Source of the DNA: Parastagonospora avenae f. sp. tritici 18332-5
Lineage: Eukaryota > Ascomycota > Dothideomycetes > Pleosporales > Phaeosphaeriaceae
Assembly (NCBI GenBank): GCA_022559985.1
Contig: JAFJTR010000016.1
Coordinates: 310,001-374,000, forward strand
Direction: 5' to 3'
DNA: 64,000 nt
Made by a program: the position numbers and the translations under genes. This document shows, in pieces, positions 10,770 through 22,657 of this stretch (its first letter is position 1; each line of letters opens with the position of its first letter). The notes below the pieces were generated by a model. The model was given only the letters and a program-made list of their open reading frames with translations, was not told the origin of the DNA and made no database searches.

Positions 10770-13700
10770 ATGGCCGCCGTGGCATCGCAGCCGCCGCATG
10801 GCCAGCAGTACTACCAGCAGCAGCAATCACCCGCAACCGCATCGCCCGCCTCGCAGCGCCGACACGCCCAGCGACCGAGCAATGGCGCGTCCCCAAACAC
10901 CCCGGCCACACCGCAGACTCACCACTCGTCCGCCGCAACCACCCCCCGCGCCCAACCACTGCCGCCCTCGACTCAGAACTCGCCTGCCGTGAACAGCACC
11001 GCGACATCTGGCGGTCCAATGCCGCCCCCACGCTCATCCTCACACCGCACCCCGGGCGGCTCATCACAGCGCGACGACTCTGCACGCCGGAGAGAGAAGG
11101 AGAGCCCCCGCCAGCCCACCAGTTCGAGCAGGTCGCAGCCCCAACACAGCAGGTCCGCCTCCGCCGTGGGCCAGACGCCCGCCGGAACCAGCCTGCCCCG
11201 CGAAGAGAGCACAGTCATCAACCGCATAGTGGTCGCTGACCCGCAAGAAGACATCGCCCGTGCAGAGGCGCGGCAAGCTGAAGGCCGCTCTGGCGCATCT
11301 GGCGCAGACCTGACTCCAATCACAGGACTTGGTCTCGTAGGCAGCGAGGGCGTCGACGATGGTGGCCGTGGAGCAGGAAGGAGCCGACAAGATCACTCCA
11401 AATCAGAAAACGCTAAGCGTAGCAAGTTTGGCAACTATATCCTCGGGCAGACGCTCGGCGAGGGTGAGTTTGGCAAGGTCAAGATGGGGTGGAAGCGCGA
11501 CAGCACTGTCGAAGTCGCTATCAAGCTCATAAGAAGAGAAACGCTCGGCAGCAACTCGAATCGACTGGCCAAGATCTACCGCGAGATCCAGATCCTGCGC
11601 CAGCTAGACCACCCCAACATCGTCCGGTTACACGAAATGGTCGAGACCGACCGACACATTGGTATCATCCTAGAATACGCTTCTGGTGGTGAATTATTCG
11701 ACTACATCCTCAACCATCGCTACCTCAAGGACGGCCCTGCGCGGAAACTCTTCTCCCAACTCATCTCTGGTGTGGGCTACCTCCACCGCAAGGGTATCGT
11801 GCACAGAGATCTCAAGCTTGAGAATCTGCTGCTTGACCGCAACAAGAACATCATTATCACTGATTTCGGGTTTGCCAACACATTCGACCCCAACGACGAG
11901 CTCGGCGAGGAAGTCGAGTACCGCTTGGGCGATAAGGACTTTATTAAATCTCTTGGACTCGATGGAAGCGATGCGTCCCGCCGTGGTGACCTCATGCAGA
12001 CCAGCTGCGGAAGTCCTTGTTATGCTGCACCTGAGTTGGTCGTCAGCGACTCATTATACACTGGTCGCAAGGTCGATGTATGGAGCTGTGGTGTCATTCT
12101 GGTAAGTCCATAATTATATGCATTCTCAATCAAAGCTGACATCTGTAGTACGCCATGTTGGCTGGCTACCTGCCATTCGATGACGATCCAGCGAACCCCG
12201 AGGGTGACAACATCAACCTACTCTATAAGTACATCGTATCAACACCGCTTACATTCCCCGAATATGTCACACCACACGCCAGAGATCTTCTTAAGCGGAT
12301 ACTTGTACCTGACCCAAGGAAGCGCGCGGATTTATTTGAGGTAGCGCGTCATAGCTGGTTGGCCGATTACTCACATGTGGTTGGATTCATCACATCCAGC
12401 AACACCGCTGCGAATGAGGCTCAGCAGGCGTCTGTATACTCTAGCAGTAAGGATCTCGTAAACATATCACTACTTGAAACTGACACTCCTGCAGAAGACA
12501 CGTTCGAGCAGCAACCTCCTCTCGCTAGAAGCGCCTCGGTCCGCGAACCCGGCAAACCACACACAGCCGTTGCTCCTGCACCTGGTGGTCTTACTGCGAA
12601 GCGTGAGCAAATCAACTCACCCCCCTCGGAGAAGCCGAAGACCACACGCGACAACAAGCGAAGGACAGTGCAAGTCGAATATGTGGCACCGCAGTCGCAG
12701 ACCCAGCGTGGCGAAGCATCACCACCAAATGCTGCCGCTGGATCATCACGAGTACCGGACGAGGCTCACACTACGGACGGCTACTCCTCGTCGACTGGCG
12801 CTAAACAACGATCTGGTGTACCCGTTCCTGTTAGCCGTCCCCGACAGGAACAACCTCAGCGCTCTGTCTCCGACTACACAGCTTTCGGAAGTGCGCCACA
12901 GGTCTCTGCTGTTCGTCCGTCTACTGGCGGTGCTCTTGGTGCAGGCAACCGCCTGCCCTCTAGAGGGAACTCATATGGCCAGCCATCTTTGGCAACTGTT
13001 GCTCCGACCAACGCAGAAGGCCGCTTTTCGCAGCCAAAGGGCAAGAACTACTCCATCTCGGCGCCATATGTCCAGCCTGAACAAGCTGGTGCGGTGGACG
13101 AGAGCATTGGCCAGCCTAGCACGCAGCGAGGACATTCGATCCAGCTCGGACCATCTGGCCAACACGGGAAGGGTGGGCACAAGAGGTCGAACACCGTCAC
13201 CGAGACTTTGGGACGCATGACTTCCATGTTCTCCGGTCGTCAGCCATCATACTCGCAGGACCCCAAGGAGTCGTTCACGTCGCAGAACTCATACGCGCCA
13301 TACCCGGAGGAGAAGAAGCAGAGGAGCTATCCGCCCACATCTATGGCAGCACCGATTTCGAACGATGCCATCTCTGCCGGTAGACAAAGCACCGATTCTG
13401 GTCGCCGATCGTTCGGCTTCAACCGCAGAAACACCAACAACTCCAATGAGACGGGCAAGCCATCTCGCCGCTTCTCGCTCCTCCCATCATCGCTTTCCAA
13501 GACTTTCTCCTCGCAGCAGCGCGACAGCATGCCCGCCAAATCCTCTCATCACGAGCGCAGGGATTCAAGTGCTCGTCCTCGTGCCACCTCCAAGCCTGGA
13601 ATGGCCTTTGGCCGTGGAGACTCTCGCTCTCCAAGCCAAAGCACCACGGGTAGCATCCGCCCAGGCTTCTACGACGGTCACCACGACAGCAACAGCCGGA

Positions 13701-14056
13701 TCCGCAACGCCAACGCCGCAGGCCCCAGTTCAGCGCCCGCGCAGCAAACGCAATTCGACTACCCGCCAACCGCCCCCATCGGCGACGAAAAGTTCCCCAA
13801 CCCCAGGGATCCCCATCCATCCCAGCACGGGCGCAGGCCAACAGACGACTCCGAGCTAGATGACCAAAGGAACCCTTACCCACAGGGCATGGGTGGAGAC
13901 GATCAGCAGCAACGCAAGGGCGTGCTACAAAAGAGCAGGAAGTTCCAAGACGCATATGAAGATGGAAACGGGAACAAGGGGGGATCCTCTGGAAGCTCGA
14001 AGCGCGTCATGGATTTCTTCAGACGCATGGGCAAGCAGAGGACTGGCGGGCGGTAG
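10770..14056 (+). CDS. Kin4/KfsA-type Ser/Thr protein kinase
   Basis: Predicted CAMK-group kinase of the yeast Kin4/Frk1, Aspergillus KfsA type, which in those fungi act in spindle-position control and septation. Exons 10770-12101 and 12149-14056 (1079 residues), one 47-nt phase-0 intron inside the catalytic domain. The kinase domain spans about residues 219-512: glycine loop LGEGEFGKV, VAIK lysine, catalytic HRDLKLENLL, DFG, and APE preceded by an activation loop with about 30 extra residues, as in Kin4 relatives. The first 200 residues are Pro/Gln/Ser-rich and unstructured; the 560-residue C-terminal tail is Ser/Gln/Pro-rich and ends in a basic segment (KRVMDFFRRMGKQRTGGR) that may bind membrane. 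Orthology is judged from motifs, not a tree. Confidence 0.85.
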
Positions 14057-14547
14057 TGTTAGCCACGAGCAGTTATAAGGGTGTGTTTGCGATAGAGAGA
14101 GAGAGAGAGAGAGAGAGTACTGTATTTCTTGAGTACATTATTGGGTGGTAGAGCTTTGCGTGCGATGGATACATCTCTGCTTTTTGTTACCTTTTCTATA
14201 TTCCCGCGCGCCGGTTCTCGAGCTTGCAGACTGGATACCTCTTTTTTTTCTCTACAAGCGGGTAATTATTGCTGTCAAACTTGCATCAGTACCGGCGTTT
14301 TCATATGCTTCTTTGTAATCATTTTCTTTACGTGTCAATTGGGGGCAGAGTCCGGGCTTACAAACTACTCTCATGTAATTTTTATTCTCGGGCGCTTTAT
14401 GGGGTTCGGTTGCAGTGTACGAGTTGTGAATGGCGTGTGTATAGACTTGTCTGTGTGTGCGTATTAAATTGACTTGTTTGCAACCTCCTTCGTATCCCTA
14501 TTCCATCCTACTGCACAAAACAGGAGTCCAAATCCCCTCCTTCCCAT
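14057..14547. other. Convergent 3' flanks
   Basis: Between the tail-to-tail kinase and DUF3292 genes. T-rich, with the AG microsatellite; no gene seen. Confidence 0.65.
14094..14117. repeat. (AG)12 microsatellite
   Basis: Uninterrupted AG dinucleotide run just past the kinase stop codon, in the presumed 3' UTR; likely length-polymorphic. Confidence 0.9.
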
Positions 14548-16493
14548 CTACCAAACAATCTGCCACACCCTCGCACTAAACCCGACGATCTGACTAAACG
14601 CCTCGTCTCTCTGCCGCATGTCCCCCAGTACATACGCCCCGCCACCCTCCCCCTCGACAACGAGCTTCAAATCCAGCCCCGAGTCTCTCTGCAGTTTCCC
14701 CGGCACTTTCTTGGCGACGATGCGCTCTTGCTTCTCGATCCTGGTTATCTGCGCGTACGCCAGGCTGAAGTGCGTTTTGTGACCGACGTTGGATACAAAG
14801 CGACACGACTTCGCGCTTATGATGAGATGCCCGGCGGAAGAGGCGTGGTGCGCGGTGTAAAACCCGTAGTCATCCGACGATAAATCCCCGGGAGAGGTTT
14901 TCAGCGGGACGGCGGTGGGCGAAGGCGCGTGTGTGGCTGCGACGCGCGAGCCTTCCGCCTGAACATATTGAACTGCCCATTCCGCGTGTGTGGGGATGTT
15001 CCAGAGTAAGCGCTTCGTCGGACTCAGGAGCAGTCTGTACTCGGGGAAGTTTGTGGCGAGCGGGAAAATGGCGAAGAACGTTATGCCGAAGCTGAACGTC
15101 GCTGTTTTGACCAGCAGCCACACGGGCGTGAAGGCCGCCGCCACTATACCCAGCACCAGTACAGCGAGCGTAGACCCCGTGCGCGCGGGTTTCCTCCATT
15201 CGTAGAAATTTCGCACAGATTCGAATAGGTTCGCCATATCGGCGAGTTGGATCATCAGCCAGGGCCCGACGACTTGGACGATTTCATCGGCCCATTTATC
15301 GTCGCCGCGCTTGGTTATGAATTCTGTGAGGCTGAGGGCCGTGTGCTGCGTGGACTCGCGGTGTTGGATGTCCGCGCGCAAATCTTCCAGTGTATTGCCG
15401 TGCAGGCGGCGTTCGAGGACTAAGTACATGATGGCGGATAGCTAGAACCAAGAATTAGTAGATAGACAAGGCGTGGTGTTTGGGGGACGCACGATACCTG
15501 GCAGAAGCAGGTTGAAGTACCACAGAACGAGGTATATGGCGAGATATTTGCTCGTTTCGGCGGGCAATTCCCAGCGGTACACGCGGCGGGTGGTCATGAT
15601 GAATTCCTGGAACGGCGAGGTGGCGACGATGAGGCGCTCGATGTTGGGCATGAGGGTTTCCTTGGAGGGGGTTGGGGGGTCGGAGCCGTAGCCGATGTAC
15701 TGGCCTCCGTACTGGTGGGCGTAGAATACCAGGAGCTATGTGTGTCAGTAGGTATCGAATGGGTACGGTGAGGTATAATACTTGCGTGGCTAGCATACCC
15801 CCTCCAGTCCACCACAATCCTTCCATCCGCATCCCTCTTCTCGAACTCCCCCCTCTCTCTCCTCCTCATGCCTTCCCGCGGCAACACGCGTATCTTCGTA
15901 ACGTGTCGATCAAGCGACCACCGCGCAAACTTACTCTGTCTATCCCTCATTAACCTCTTGATCTCATCCGTCGCCTCCACCCGCTCTTGCTCCGTCCTCG
16001 CACTCCCCACCTTGTCATGTGCATTGATCAAATCGACCTCATCACCATGCGGAATCTCCTTGGCCGCAATATTTGCCGCGACTTCATGATTCCCCTGATC
16101 TCCAACCTTGCTCTTCACCGCGTCGATGGGGTGGTGCAGGATCTCTTTGACGGAGTGTTTGTCGGGCACGGGGAGTTTGTGCTCGAGACGCGAATCAGAC
16201 GTTTCCTCCGCTGTGTTGGCGAGGATAGGGGAGGCTGAATCGATGTCATCGGTGGGTTTGCTGATGTGGAGTGTCTTGCGGATTTTGACCGCAGCGTGGT
16301 GTTTGCGGTCTCGCAGGCTGTTGACGAGGTGTGAGGATGAGCGAGATGGGGGCGGAGAGGAGTTGGTGTCAGTGCTGGAGCTGGAGCTGTCGTCCAGGGC
16401 GGGGAGTTGGATTTGGTTGTCAGAGGTGATGTTTGCGCGGTCGAGACCAATGTCCTGCTCATCTACTTGTACCAGCTCTTCCTTGAGGTCCAT
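14548..16493 (-). CDS. DUF3292-family membrane protein with GRAM-like C-terminus
   Basis: Fungal protein of unknown biochemical role, 614 residues. Exons 16493-15786, 15735-15493 and 15441-14548. Residues 1-236 are polar (Ser/Asp/Glu-rich, then basic). The middle has hydrophobic segments around residues 290-330 (AIYLVLWYFNLLLPGI then LSAIMYLVL) and 400-445 (LAVLVLGIVAAAFTPVWLLV), and the last 90 residues resemble a GRAM/PH-like lipid-binding fold. Intron 1 (15736-15785, 50 nt) works only with a GC donor (GCAAGT, phase 0): it joins VVDWRGYASH to LLVFYAHQYGGQY; the nearby GT donor gives the wrong phase. Intron 2 (15442-15492) uses GTGCGT. Family assignment is from recall of the DUF3292 pattern and is less certain than the gene model. 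Confidence 0.8.
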
Positions 16494-17002
16494 GGTGCTT
16501 GTTGGTATTGGTTGAGGTCAGCAGGCAGGGAGGTTGTAGATGTAGTAGTGTTGTTTGTATTGGAATTTCAGAGCAGGTAAAGTTGCGCCTCCGTCATACA
16601 GCCCTTGCGCGAGTGCGTTTGCGCCCCGTACTCCCCCGCGGGTAATGGCGACGTCATTTGTCTGACCAATAGCAAAGACACCAGAAATTGAACAAAATTT
16701 TTGAGAACAAGCCTGTTGAACTGAAAAATATGCCGCGTTCGTAGCATGTGTGGATGTAGTCGATGAAGCCACTAAGAACGGACTAGACTGGCGCCGATCG
16801 GCAATGGCGTATCAATCACAACAGAGCACTTGAGCGAGGTCATTAGTATGTTTGTAACTGAATGATGTCTTGGACCAAATATGAAGACCAAAGTTGGTAG
16901 TCCATCCAGGTTTACTCCTGCAATGCCAGTCTTGGAGAGCGACGTTCCTCATGTAATGGAAGAATGCCTTGGTCTTCGAGTATCAACGCGCTCGAGGAAA
17001 CA
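16494..17002. other. Intergenic
   Basis: Promoter of the DUF3292 gene and 3' flank of the PPP4R2 gene. It contains a CGACGTCA half-CRE near 16650; no gene supported. Confidence 0.55.
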
Positions 17003-18397
17003 TCAATCCTCAGACTTCATTTCCACATCCTCACTGGCTTCTGTCTTTACCTCGGCGTTCACCTCTTCAGCATCCTTATCTTCCGCAGTCTTCTCACTGC
17101 TATCTTTCATGTCCTCGTCCTTGATCTCTCCAGCAGGTCCAGGGCTCTTACTCGCGCGGTCCATACTTGGTCTACCGACCGCACCCTCAATATCCAACTT
17201 GCCAGCGACTTTCTGTGGGCCGGTGTCCTCCATGCCGATTTTCTCTGGTCCTCTGGCATGTGGCGGTTCCTCTTCTCCTTCAACGGTGTCGATAATTGTG
17301 CCACCGCCCGCTGTCTCTCCGTAAGTTGTCCGTGTGGGGCTCGTGGTGAGCGAGTGAGGGTTGTTGAGCACAATACCTGCTTCCTGCTCCTGGCGCAGTA
17401 GCTCGCCTTGTGTGACGGGGCCAGTAGAGGGCAACGATTCACCATCGGGGTGGGAGGAGGCAATTTGCGCGACAGAGTTGCTCGAGGACGCTGACGACGA
17501 GGCTGCGGCGTCTGGGCGCTGTCTGCCTGTGAGCATGCCTACTGTGACTGTCTCGATGCGACCAGCGCCATTGGGCCCGTCGACGATTTCCGTGCTCTCC
17601 GATACCAGCTCATTTTGGCCGCGACTCTGAAGCCATGGAATAGGGGTCAGGAGTGCACCTCCCAGGGACTCGTCGGAGCCAAGGGTCGGCGTAGTAGTGT
17701 TTATGGCGGATGTGGTGCCATTGAGCAGCCCGCCAGAAGTGGGGAGAACAGCTAACGGGAGGGGGAACAGGCTAAGCGGTGAAGAGACAGATACGACACG
17801 ATCGAGCGCGCGCAGGTAGGGTGGCAAGTATTTGTACTTTCTCCTCGGCTCCAGCACTAGCTCTGCCAGACGCTGTACGGTGTGTGGTGGGTTCTTGGCA
17901 AAGTTCTTCGAGAGGGTTGCGCGTATGGTAGAGTAGAAGTTGGTGACGTCTTGCGGGAGGCCCGTGGAGTCAGATGTCGCAAAGGCGGGGATGGCCGGGC
18001 GCGGAGGGGTCGTGGGCGGTGCATTCTCCTTGTCGGTGGCATGCGACTCTTGGCTCTGCGACGGGTTCTGGGGGCGGGGAGTGGAATCTGCCTCTGCTGC
18101 CGCGGTTGATGATGCGGGCGGCTTGGGGAAGTCGTTGACTATCTGCACGTGTCGTCAGATACGGTAACGGCTGGAGCAACGAACGCTCTTACCTCATCGA
18201 GGCGATCCAGGATGTACTGAAGCGTCTTGGGCCATTCTGCTCTGCATTGCGCGCGTCAATTGAGAGCTCCATGCCGTGTGGGACGGTACCTACGAGTCCA
18301 GCGCGCCTTCCTCGGCTGCCTTTTGCAGGATGGTCTCTGCTGCACGGGATCAGCAAGGGGCATAAAGGGGTGGCATGATGCTGGTACCGGACGTCAT
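17003..18397 (-). CDS. Protein phosphatase 4 regulatory subunit R2 (Psy4/PPP4R2)
   Basis: Core regulatory subunit of the PP4 phosphatase, which reverses DNA-damage and checkpoint phosphorylation in other fungi. Exons 18397-18388 (10 nt), 18339-18294 (46 nt), 18241-18193 (49 nt) and 18142-17003; 414 residues. The join gives an N-terminus reading ILQKAAEEGALDSAEWPKTL followed by QYILDRLDEIVNDFPKPP, the helical R2 pattern, continuing with a segment VQRLAELVLEPRRKYKYLPP and YLRALDRVVSV. From residue 140 on it is low-complexity and ends in a long acidic tail (KDEDMKDSSEKTAEDKDAEE), typical of R2 proteins. The intron 1 acceptor is a tandem GCAGCAG, allowing inclusion or loss of one Ala (residue 4). 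Divergent from the UPF0658 gene. Confidence 0.85.
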
Positions 18398-19557
18398 GCC
18401 TCGAAGCTTGGTGTCGTGAACTGGACGAGTGCTGCGGGAGCCGATGATGGCAGAATGGCTCCACCCGACACGACGACGGCAGGCCTGCGCCACAGCAAAT
18501 AGATGGCGAGCAGGGACGAGGCTATATTTACCGCAAGGCTGACCAATGGAGAGGGCGGGGGATTGCCGAGAGGGCGATGCAAAGTGGTGCCAGAGGAAGA
18601 GCCAAGGGCTGCGCACGCGTGCAGTGAGCTGAAGAGCCCAATCGGCCGCGCCGTCGCAAACATCTGTTTGCGCGATATCAGACCGCTTCCTCGACACATA
18701 TTAGCGGGCCAGTGAAGCCAGGCGCATACATCTCTGCCGTTCCATGTATGACAGAAGTGCCACACGTGCGCGGTGAACAGCAGCCAGTTCCAGTTCCACA
18801 GCAAGTATCGGCCCGTTGCAAGGCTCCCATCCACGACAAGACCCTCCAGCTCCACACAGCCCGCAGCGGACGGAGGCTAAGTTGAGCGGCGGCGCCCTTC
18901 ACACGCACGTCGGACATCCTTCAACCCCATTCCCATTGTTCCCCTTCCTGCGCCCGCCCTCTGTCACTCGCTCACCTCGCTCGACATAAATCGCTGCCAT
19001 CGTTACACGCACGCCGGTCCCCGTCCACTCCGTTGCTGCAGCCGCCCTGCTACGTTTCTGCTGCACGGCCGGCCTCTCCGCACCCCAGGCTACCCAGTTT
19101 CAGGAGGCTTGGCCACTCAGACACTCGTGCTTTTCCCCAATCCGGCGCGCTGGCTCTGCCCTCTCCTTTGCGGACAGCTGAAACTGGCCCCAAGCCCCAT
19201 CGTCTGCTTCATCTCGGTCTCATCCGGCTCGCAGCCCTGCACTCTCCCTCACAGCACACTGCTGGCAGCTTGTGCACTCTCTTCGCGCCGTCACCGTAGC
19301 GACTCCACCGCAGTCTCCCATATCCATCGTCGACAGCCGCCCTCCGCGGCTGCTACTCTGCCAAAATTTCTCACCACGAGGCGCGCGCATCCCTCCTGGG
19401 AGGACAACCACTCGACCGAAACTTCGCTCCCTACGCCAACACGGCGTACCAACCACAGGGCCCTCCGGCGCATCCCGCCTACGCGACGCCCGGAGGATAT
19501 CACGACCGCCAGGGCTTCCCCACCACCCTGCCTCCAGCTGTCCGCCGCACACCCAGG
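18398..19557. other. Divergent promoter and ATG-free leader
   Basis: Between PPP4R2 (minus) and UPF0658 (plus). From about 18755 to 19557 the plus strand has no ATG and is CT-rich. No tRNA or ORF with support; a 153-codon minus frame at 18394-18855 starts with GTG. Confidence 0.6.
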
Positions 19558-20678
19558 ATGTATATCCCCAACAGCAGATGGACCTGGGCATTCATGATAA
19601 CGGCCATTCTCCAGGCCGGTATCGCCCTTGCCCTCGAGTCGTATGTCCACATCTGTCAGCCCAGCACCGAGCACTGCTAACGCGAATCGCAGCTATGTCT
19701 TTGGAAAATTCCAAGATAGCGTCAACTGGGCACAAGCCGACGGGAGGCACAGCGAAACCCGCACCATCCCCACATATCTGGCCGTCTTCATGTTCGGCTA
19801 TCTATATCAGCTATGGCTCGTATGGGATGCTCTGCGCCTGAAGAATACCATTCAGGTTATCGGCCTCGTTGTTTACAACGCCGGTATCCTCATTTATGCG
19901 GCGATCCAGTTCGACCAGATCAGAGACGCTGCCGACGAGCTCAACAAGAGCAACTTCGTCGATGCCGAATTCTGGAAAGACGTCAAGCCCATGCTCGTCG
20001 CCCTGCCGTGTTTGATGGCCTTCGCGACCATGCTCTTTGCATTCGAGGCATGGAAGCTGTACGACGAGTTTGCGTGGACCATCTACAAGCACATCAGCGC
20101 TGATTTGCGCCTGAAGAGGCGTTATCTGACATACCAGGTTCGTCGCCCGCGTCACCTCTCACATCCACGACTGACTTTCTCAGATTTACATTGCGCTCCT
20201 GAAGTTTGACTTCTTCTTTTTCCTTGCGTTTACAGTACAATTTCTCGTCGTCGTGCAAAACACAAAGACCGTCGAGCTCGCTCTGACCGCCGTCGCCCTG
20301 GTCATCACCTTTTTCCTTCTCTTCTTCGCCGCCTGGTGGGTCCGTCGCGAGTCTGTTGCCGGCATGATTACCATTATTGTCGTCTACTTCATTGCCATGG
20401 CCTACTTCTTGTTCAAGCTCATCCGCATGTACATTGCCGACCTGGACCGCCAGAAGGATTACCAGCCTGCGCGCAAGTCGTTGACCGCCTTTGCTGTGCT
20501 CACCATTCTTCTGCTCATTCTTACCATCGTTGTCGCGTGCATATGCACGCACAACTTCAACAAGGGACTCAAGCCCCACGTCAACAACAAGGCCGTTGAG
20601 AACGACGGCAAGGCATACAACACTGAGATGCCATCCATCAGCGGACCTGCTCCTGGGCAGCGAATGGAGATTGATTAG
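19558..20678 (+). CDS. UPF0658 Golgi apparatus membrane protein
   Basis: Multi-pass membrane protein of a fungal family located at the Golgi in fission yeast; biochemical role unknown. Exons 19558-19640, 19693-20137 and 20184-20678 (340 residues), introns 52 and 46 nt. About seven hydrophobic segments, starting with WTWAFMITAILQAGIALALE and including AGILIYAAIQF, MLVALPCLMAFATMLFAF, LALTAVALVITFFLLFFAAW and FAVLTILLLILTIVVACIC; the tail is short and cytosolic. ATG 19558 is the first ATG for 800 nt. The frame is open upstream to 19300 and encodes a Pro/Tyr-rich stretch (LDRNFAPYANTAYQPQG and following) that looks like the cytosolic tail seen in some homologues, so non-AUG initiation or a missed first exon is possible. 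Confidence 0.87.
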
Positions 20679-21317
20679 GCCTGCAGTTGGCAAATGTTAC
20701 ATACCCAAAATTTACGAATTTTCTGCTTTACCTCCACTTTGCGAGCATGGCCCTGATCTCGACGCCAGATCAGTGATTATGGCGTTTCCGGGTACTTGGA
20801 TATCTACGATCTTCCGCGGGAAGATCTGCAAGGATATGATGGGCGATTCTCCAAGGGGCAGGATTAGGGGCATATCGGAATTATACCACAGCGCATCCGC
20901 TTTCCTTACTTCCAGTAAAGACCACGACCTTTTGTACAACACTTGTCGGTCCGTTTTGTAATTTGTGTTTTTGGCTACATTATACCCCTATGACAGACCA
21001 GTGCAAGGTTGATCTCCCCGCGTCGTATTAACTGTTCTCGTGACATGTGGCATGACTAGATTTTTCGGACTCTCACACAAAGTGCAACATGTGCAGCGTT
21101 TTGTGAAAGCGCCAGGTTTCCATCTTGGTCGAAGCGAGCCTCGTGGTGGGTCCAGACTGCCCCATGCAGGGTCCATGCAACTACATCATCTGTGCTCGCG
21201 ACGAGCTTGCGCTGCAATATCTTTCTTTTATTTCCCTTTCCCCCTTCTTGCTCTCACTCACCCTATCAACTCCTGCTACCCAGACTTTGCCGACCGAAAT
21301 AATTGATAGCAGGCAAA
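20679..21317. other. Intergenic, Mpv17-like promoter
   Basis: 3' flank of the UPF0658 gene and promoter of the Mpv17-like gene. CT-rich stretch at 21220-21290 just before the start. Nothing else seen. Confidence 0.6.
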
Positions 21318-22167
21318 ATGGCGTTCCGCTGGTAAGTCTTGAAAAATTCTGGCGAGGGAGTTGCGACCGATAAGAGCATGGCTGATAAAAATGACAGGTA
21401 CCAAGCAAAGCTCAAGTCGGCGCCGCTGCTGACGCAGAGTATCACTACAGCTGTATGTACACATTCCGAACGAGATACACAAGAAGCTAGGCAAGTTGGA
21501 CGAGAAATAGCTAACACCATATCGTGCAGGTACTCTTCTCAACCGGCGACGTCATGGCACAACAACTCGTCGAGAAGCGCGGCTTCAACCAGCACGACCC
21601 GATGCGGACGGCAAGAATGGGCGCATACGGCGGTGGTACGTCTACACCTTTTTTGGAAATCACAACGGGCAATTGCTGATACACCGCGATAGTCATCTTC
21701 GGACCCGCAGCCACAAAATGGTACGGCTTCTTAACCAAGAACGTCAACCTCAAGGGCAAGAACAGCACAATCGCCGCGCGCGTAGCATGCGATCAATTCA
21801 TCTTCGCGCCCGTAAACATGGGTAAGTCCACATATCTCAGAATTGCCCCACATGGGCGGTCGCTTACGCTCCCCCCCCCCCCAATCCAGGACTCTTCCTC
21901 TCCTCCATGGCCTACCTCGAAGGCGCGTCGCCCAAGAAACGCCTCGAAGACGCGTACGTTCCCGGTCTCACCAAGAACTTCATGATCTGGCCGTGGGTGC
22001 AGTTTACAAACTTCAAGTACGTGCCCATGGAGCATAGGGTGCTGGTTGTCAATATCATTTCGCTGGGCTGGAATTGCTACCTGAGCTTTTTGAACAGCGG
22101 GGGTGGTAAGCTGCCGAATTTGCCGCCAGGGCATACGAAGGAGGGTGGGCAGCTGCCACCAGCGTAG
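21318..22167 (+). CDS. Mpv17/PMP22 family membrane protein (Sym1-like)
   Basis: Integral protein of the mitochondrial inner or peroxisomal membrane; Sym1 is the yeast member needed for ethanol growth at high temperature. Five exons: 21318-21331 (14 nt), 21398-21452, 21530-21635, 21693-21821 and 21890-22167; 193 residues, the normal family length. Introns of 66, 77, 57 and 68 nt; the last has a run of C residues just before its acceptor. Family landmarks: [20 protein letters not shown] at the N-terminus, [36 protein letters not shown], and [20 protein letters not shown] followed by [17 protein letters not shown], the signature C-terminal segment. Splice phases all agree. Confidence 0.93.
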
Positions 22168-22657
22168 AGGAGTGGGCAGGTTTGGGGTGGTAATATGGGG
22201 TGGGATGGGGATTTAGACGGCTGTTCCAAGGTATGGGCATGCTATTTTCTGCCTGATAGGATGAGCCTGAGAATTTGGTCTTCTCTCATGCTATCGCCTC
22301 TTCTGCAGTCTTTCTTTCTCATTGCTGTCTGTCGTTGAAGCGAGCCCGAAATCATAGACGATTTCGACAGTCTGTGTATGCGGTAGACCAAACACAGTCG
22401 ATTGTCTTCTTCATCTGGATTCTTGCTCGTCATATCATGCTTGGTCGCGTGCATGTGGCCAATCAGCACTCAGAGCTGCCGAGCAACCTTTCTGAAAACA
22501 CGTGACTGTGGATCGGTCCGAGATCCAAGGATGCCTGGTATACGAAGCATCGTGGCTTCACTAAATGCGCTAGTGTGGGCGCTAAAGCTATAACAACTCA
22601 GCGCATCTTTCCTCTTTTCCTTCAACAAACACAAATTGCCCTCTGAAGAACCACTAG
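22168..22657. other. Intergenic
   Basis: Nothing recognisable; promoter of the F-box-like gene on the right. Confidence 0.6.

Noticed and set aside
15455..15832. 125-codon alternative frame over DUF3292 intron 1
   Set aside because: Has a hydrophobic stretch but does not connect in phase to the downstream conserved exons.
21870..21885. C-run in Mpv17-like intron 4 as a slippage site
   Set aside because: It lies in the intron's pyrimidine tract before the acceptor and needs no further explanation.
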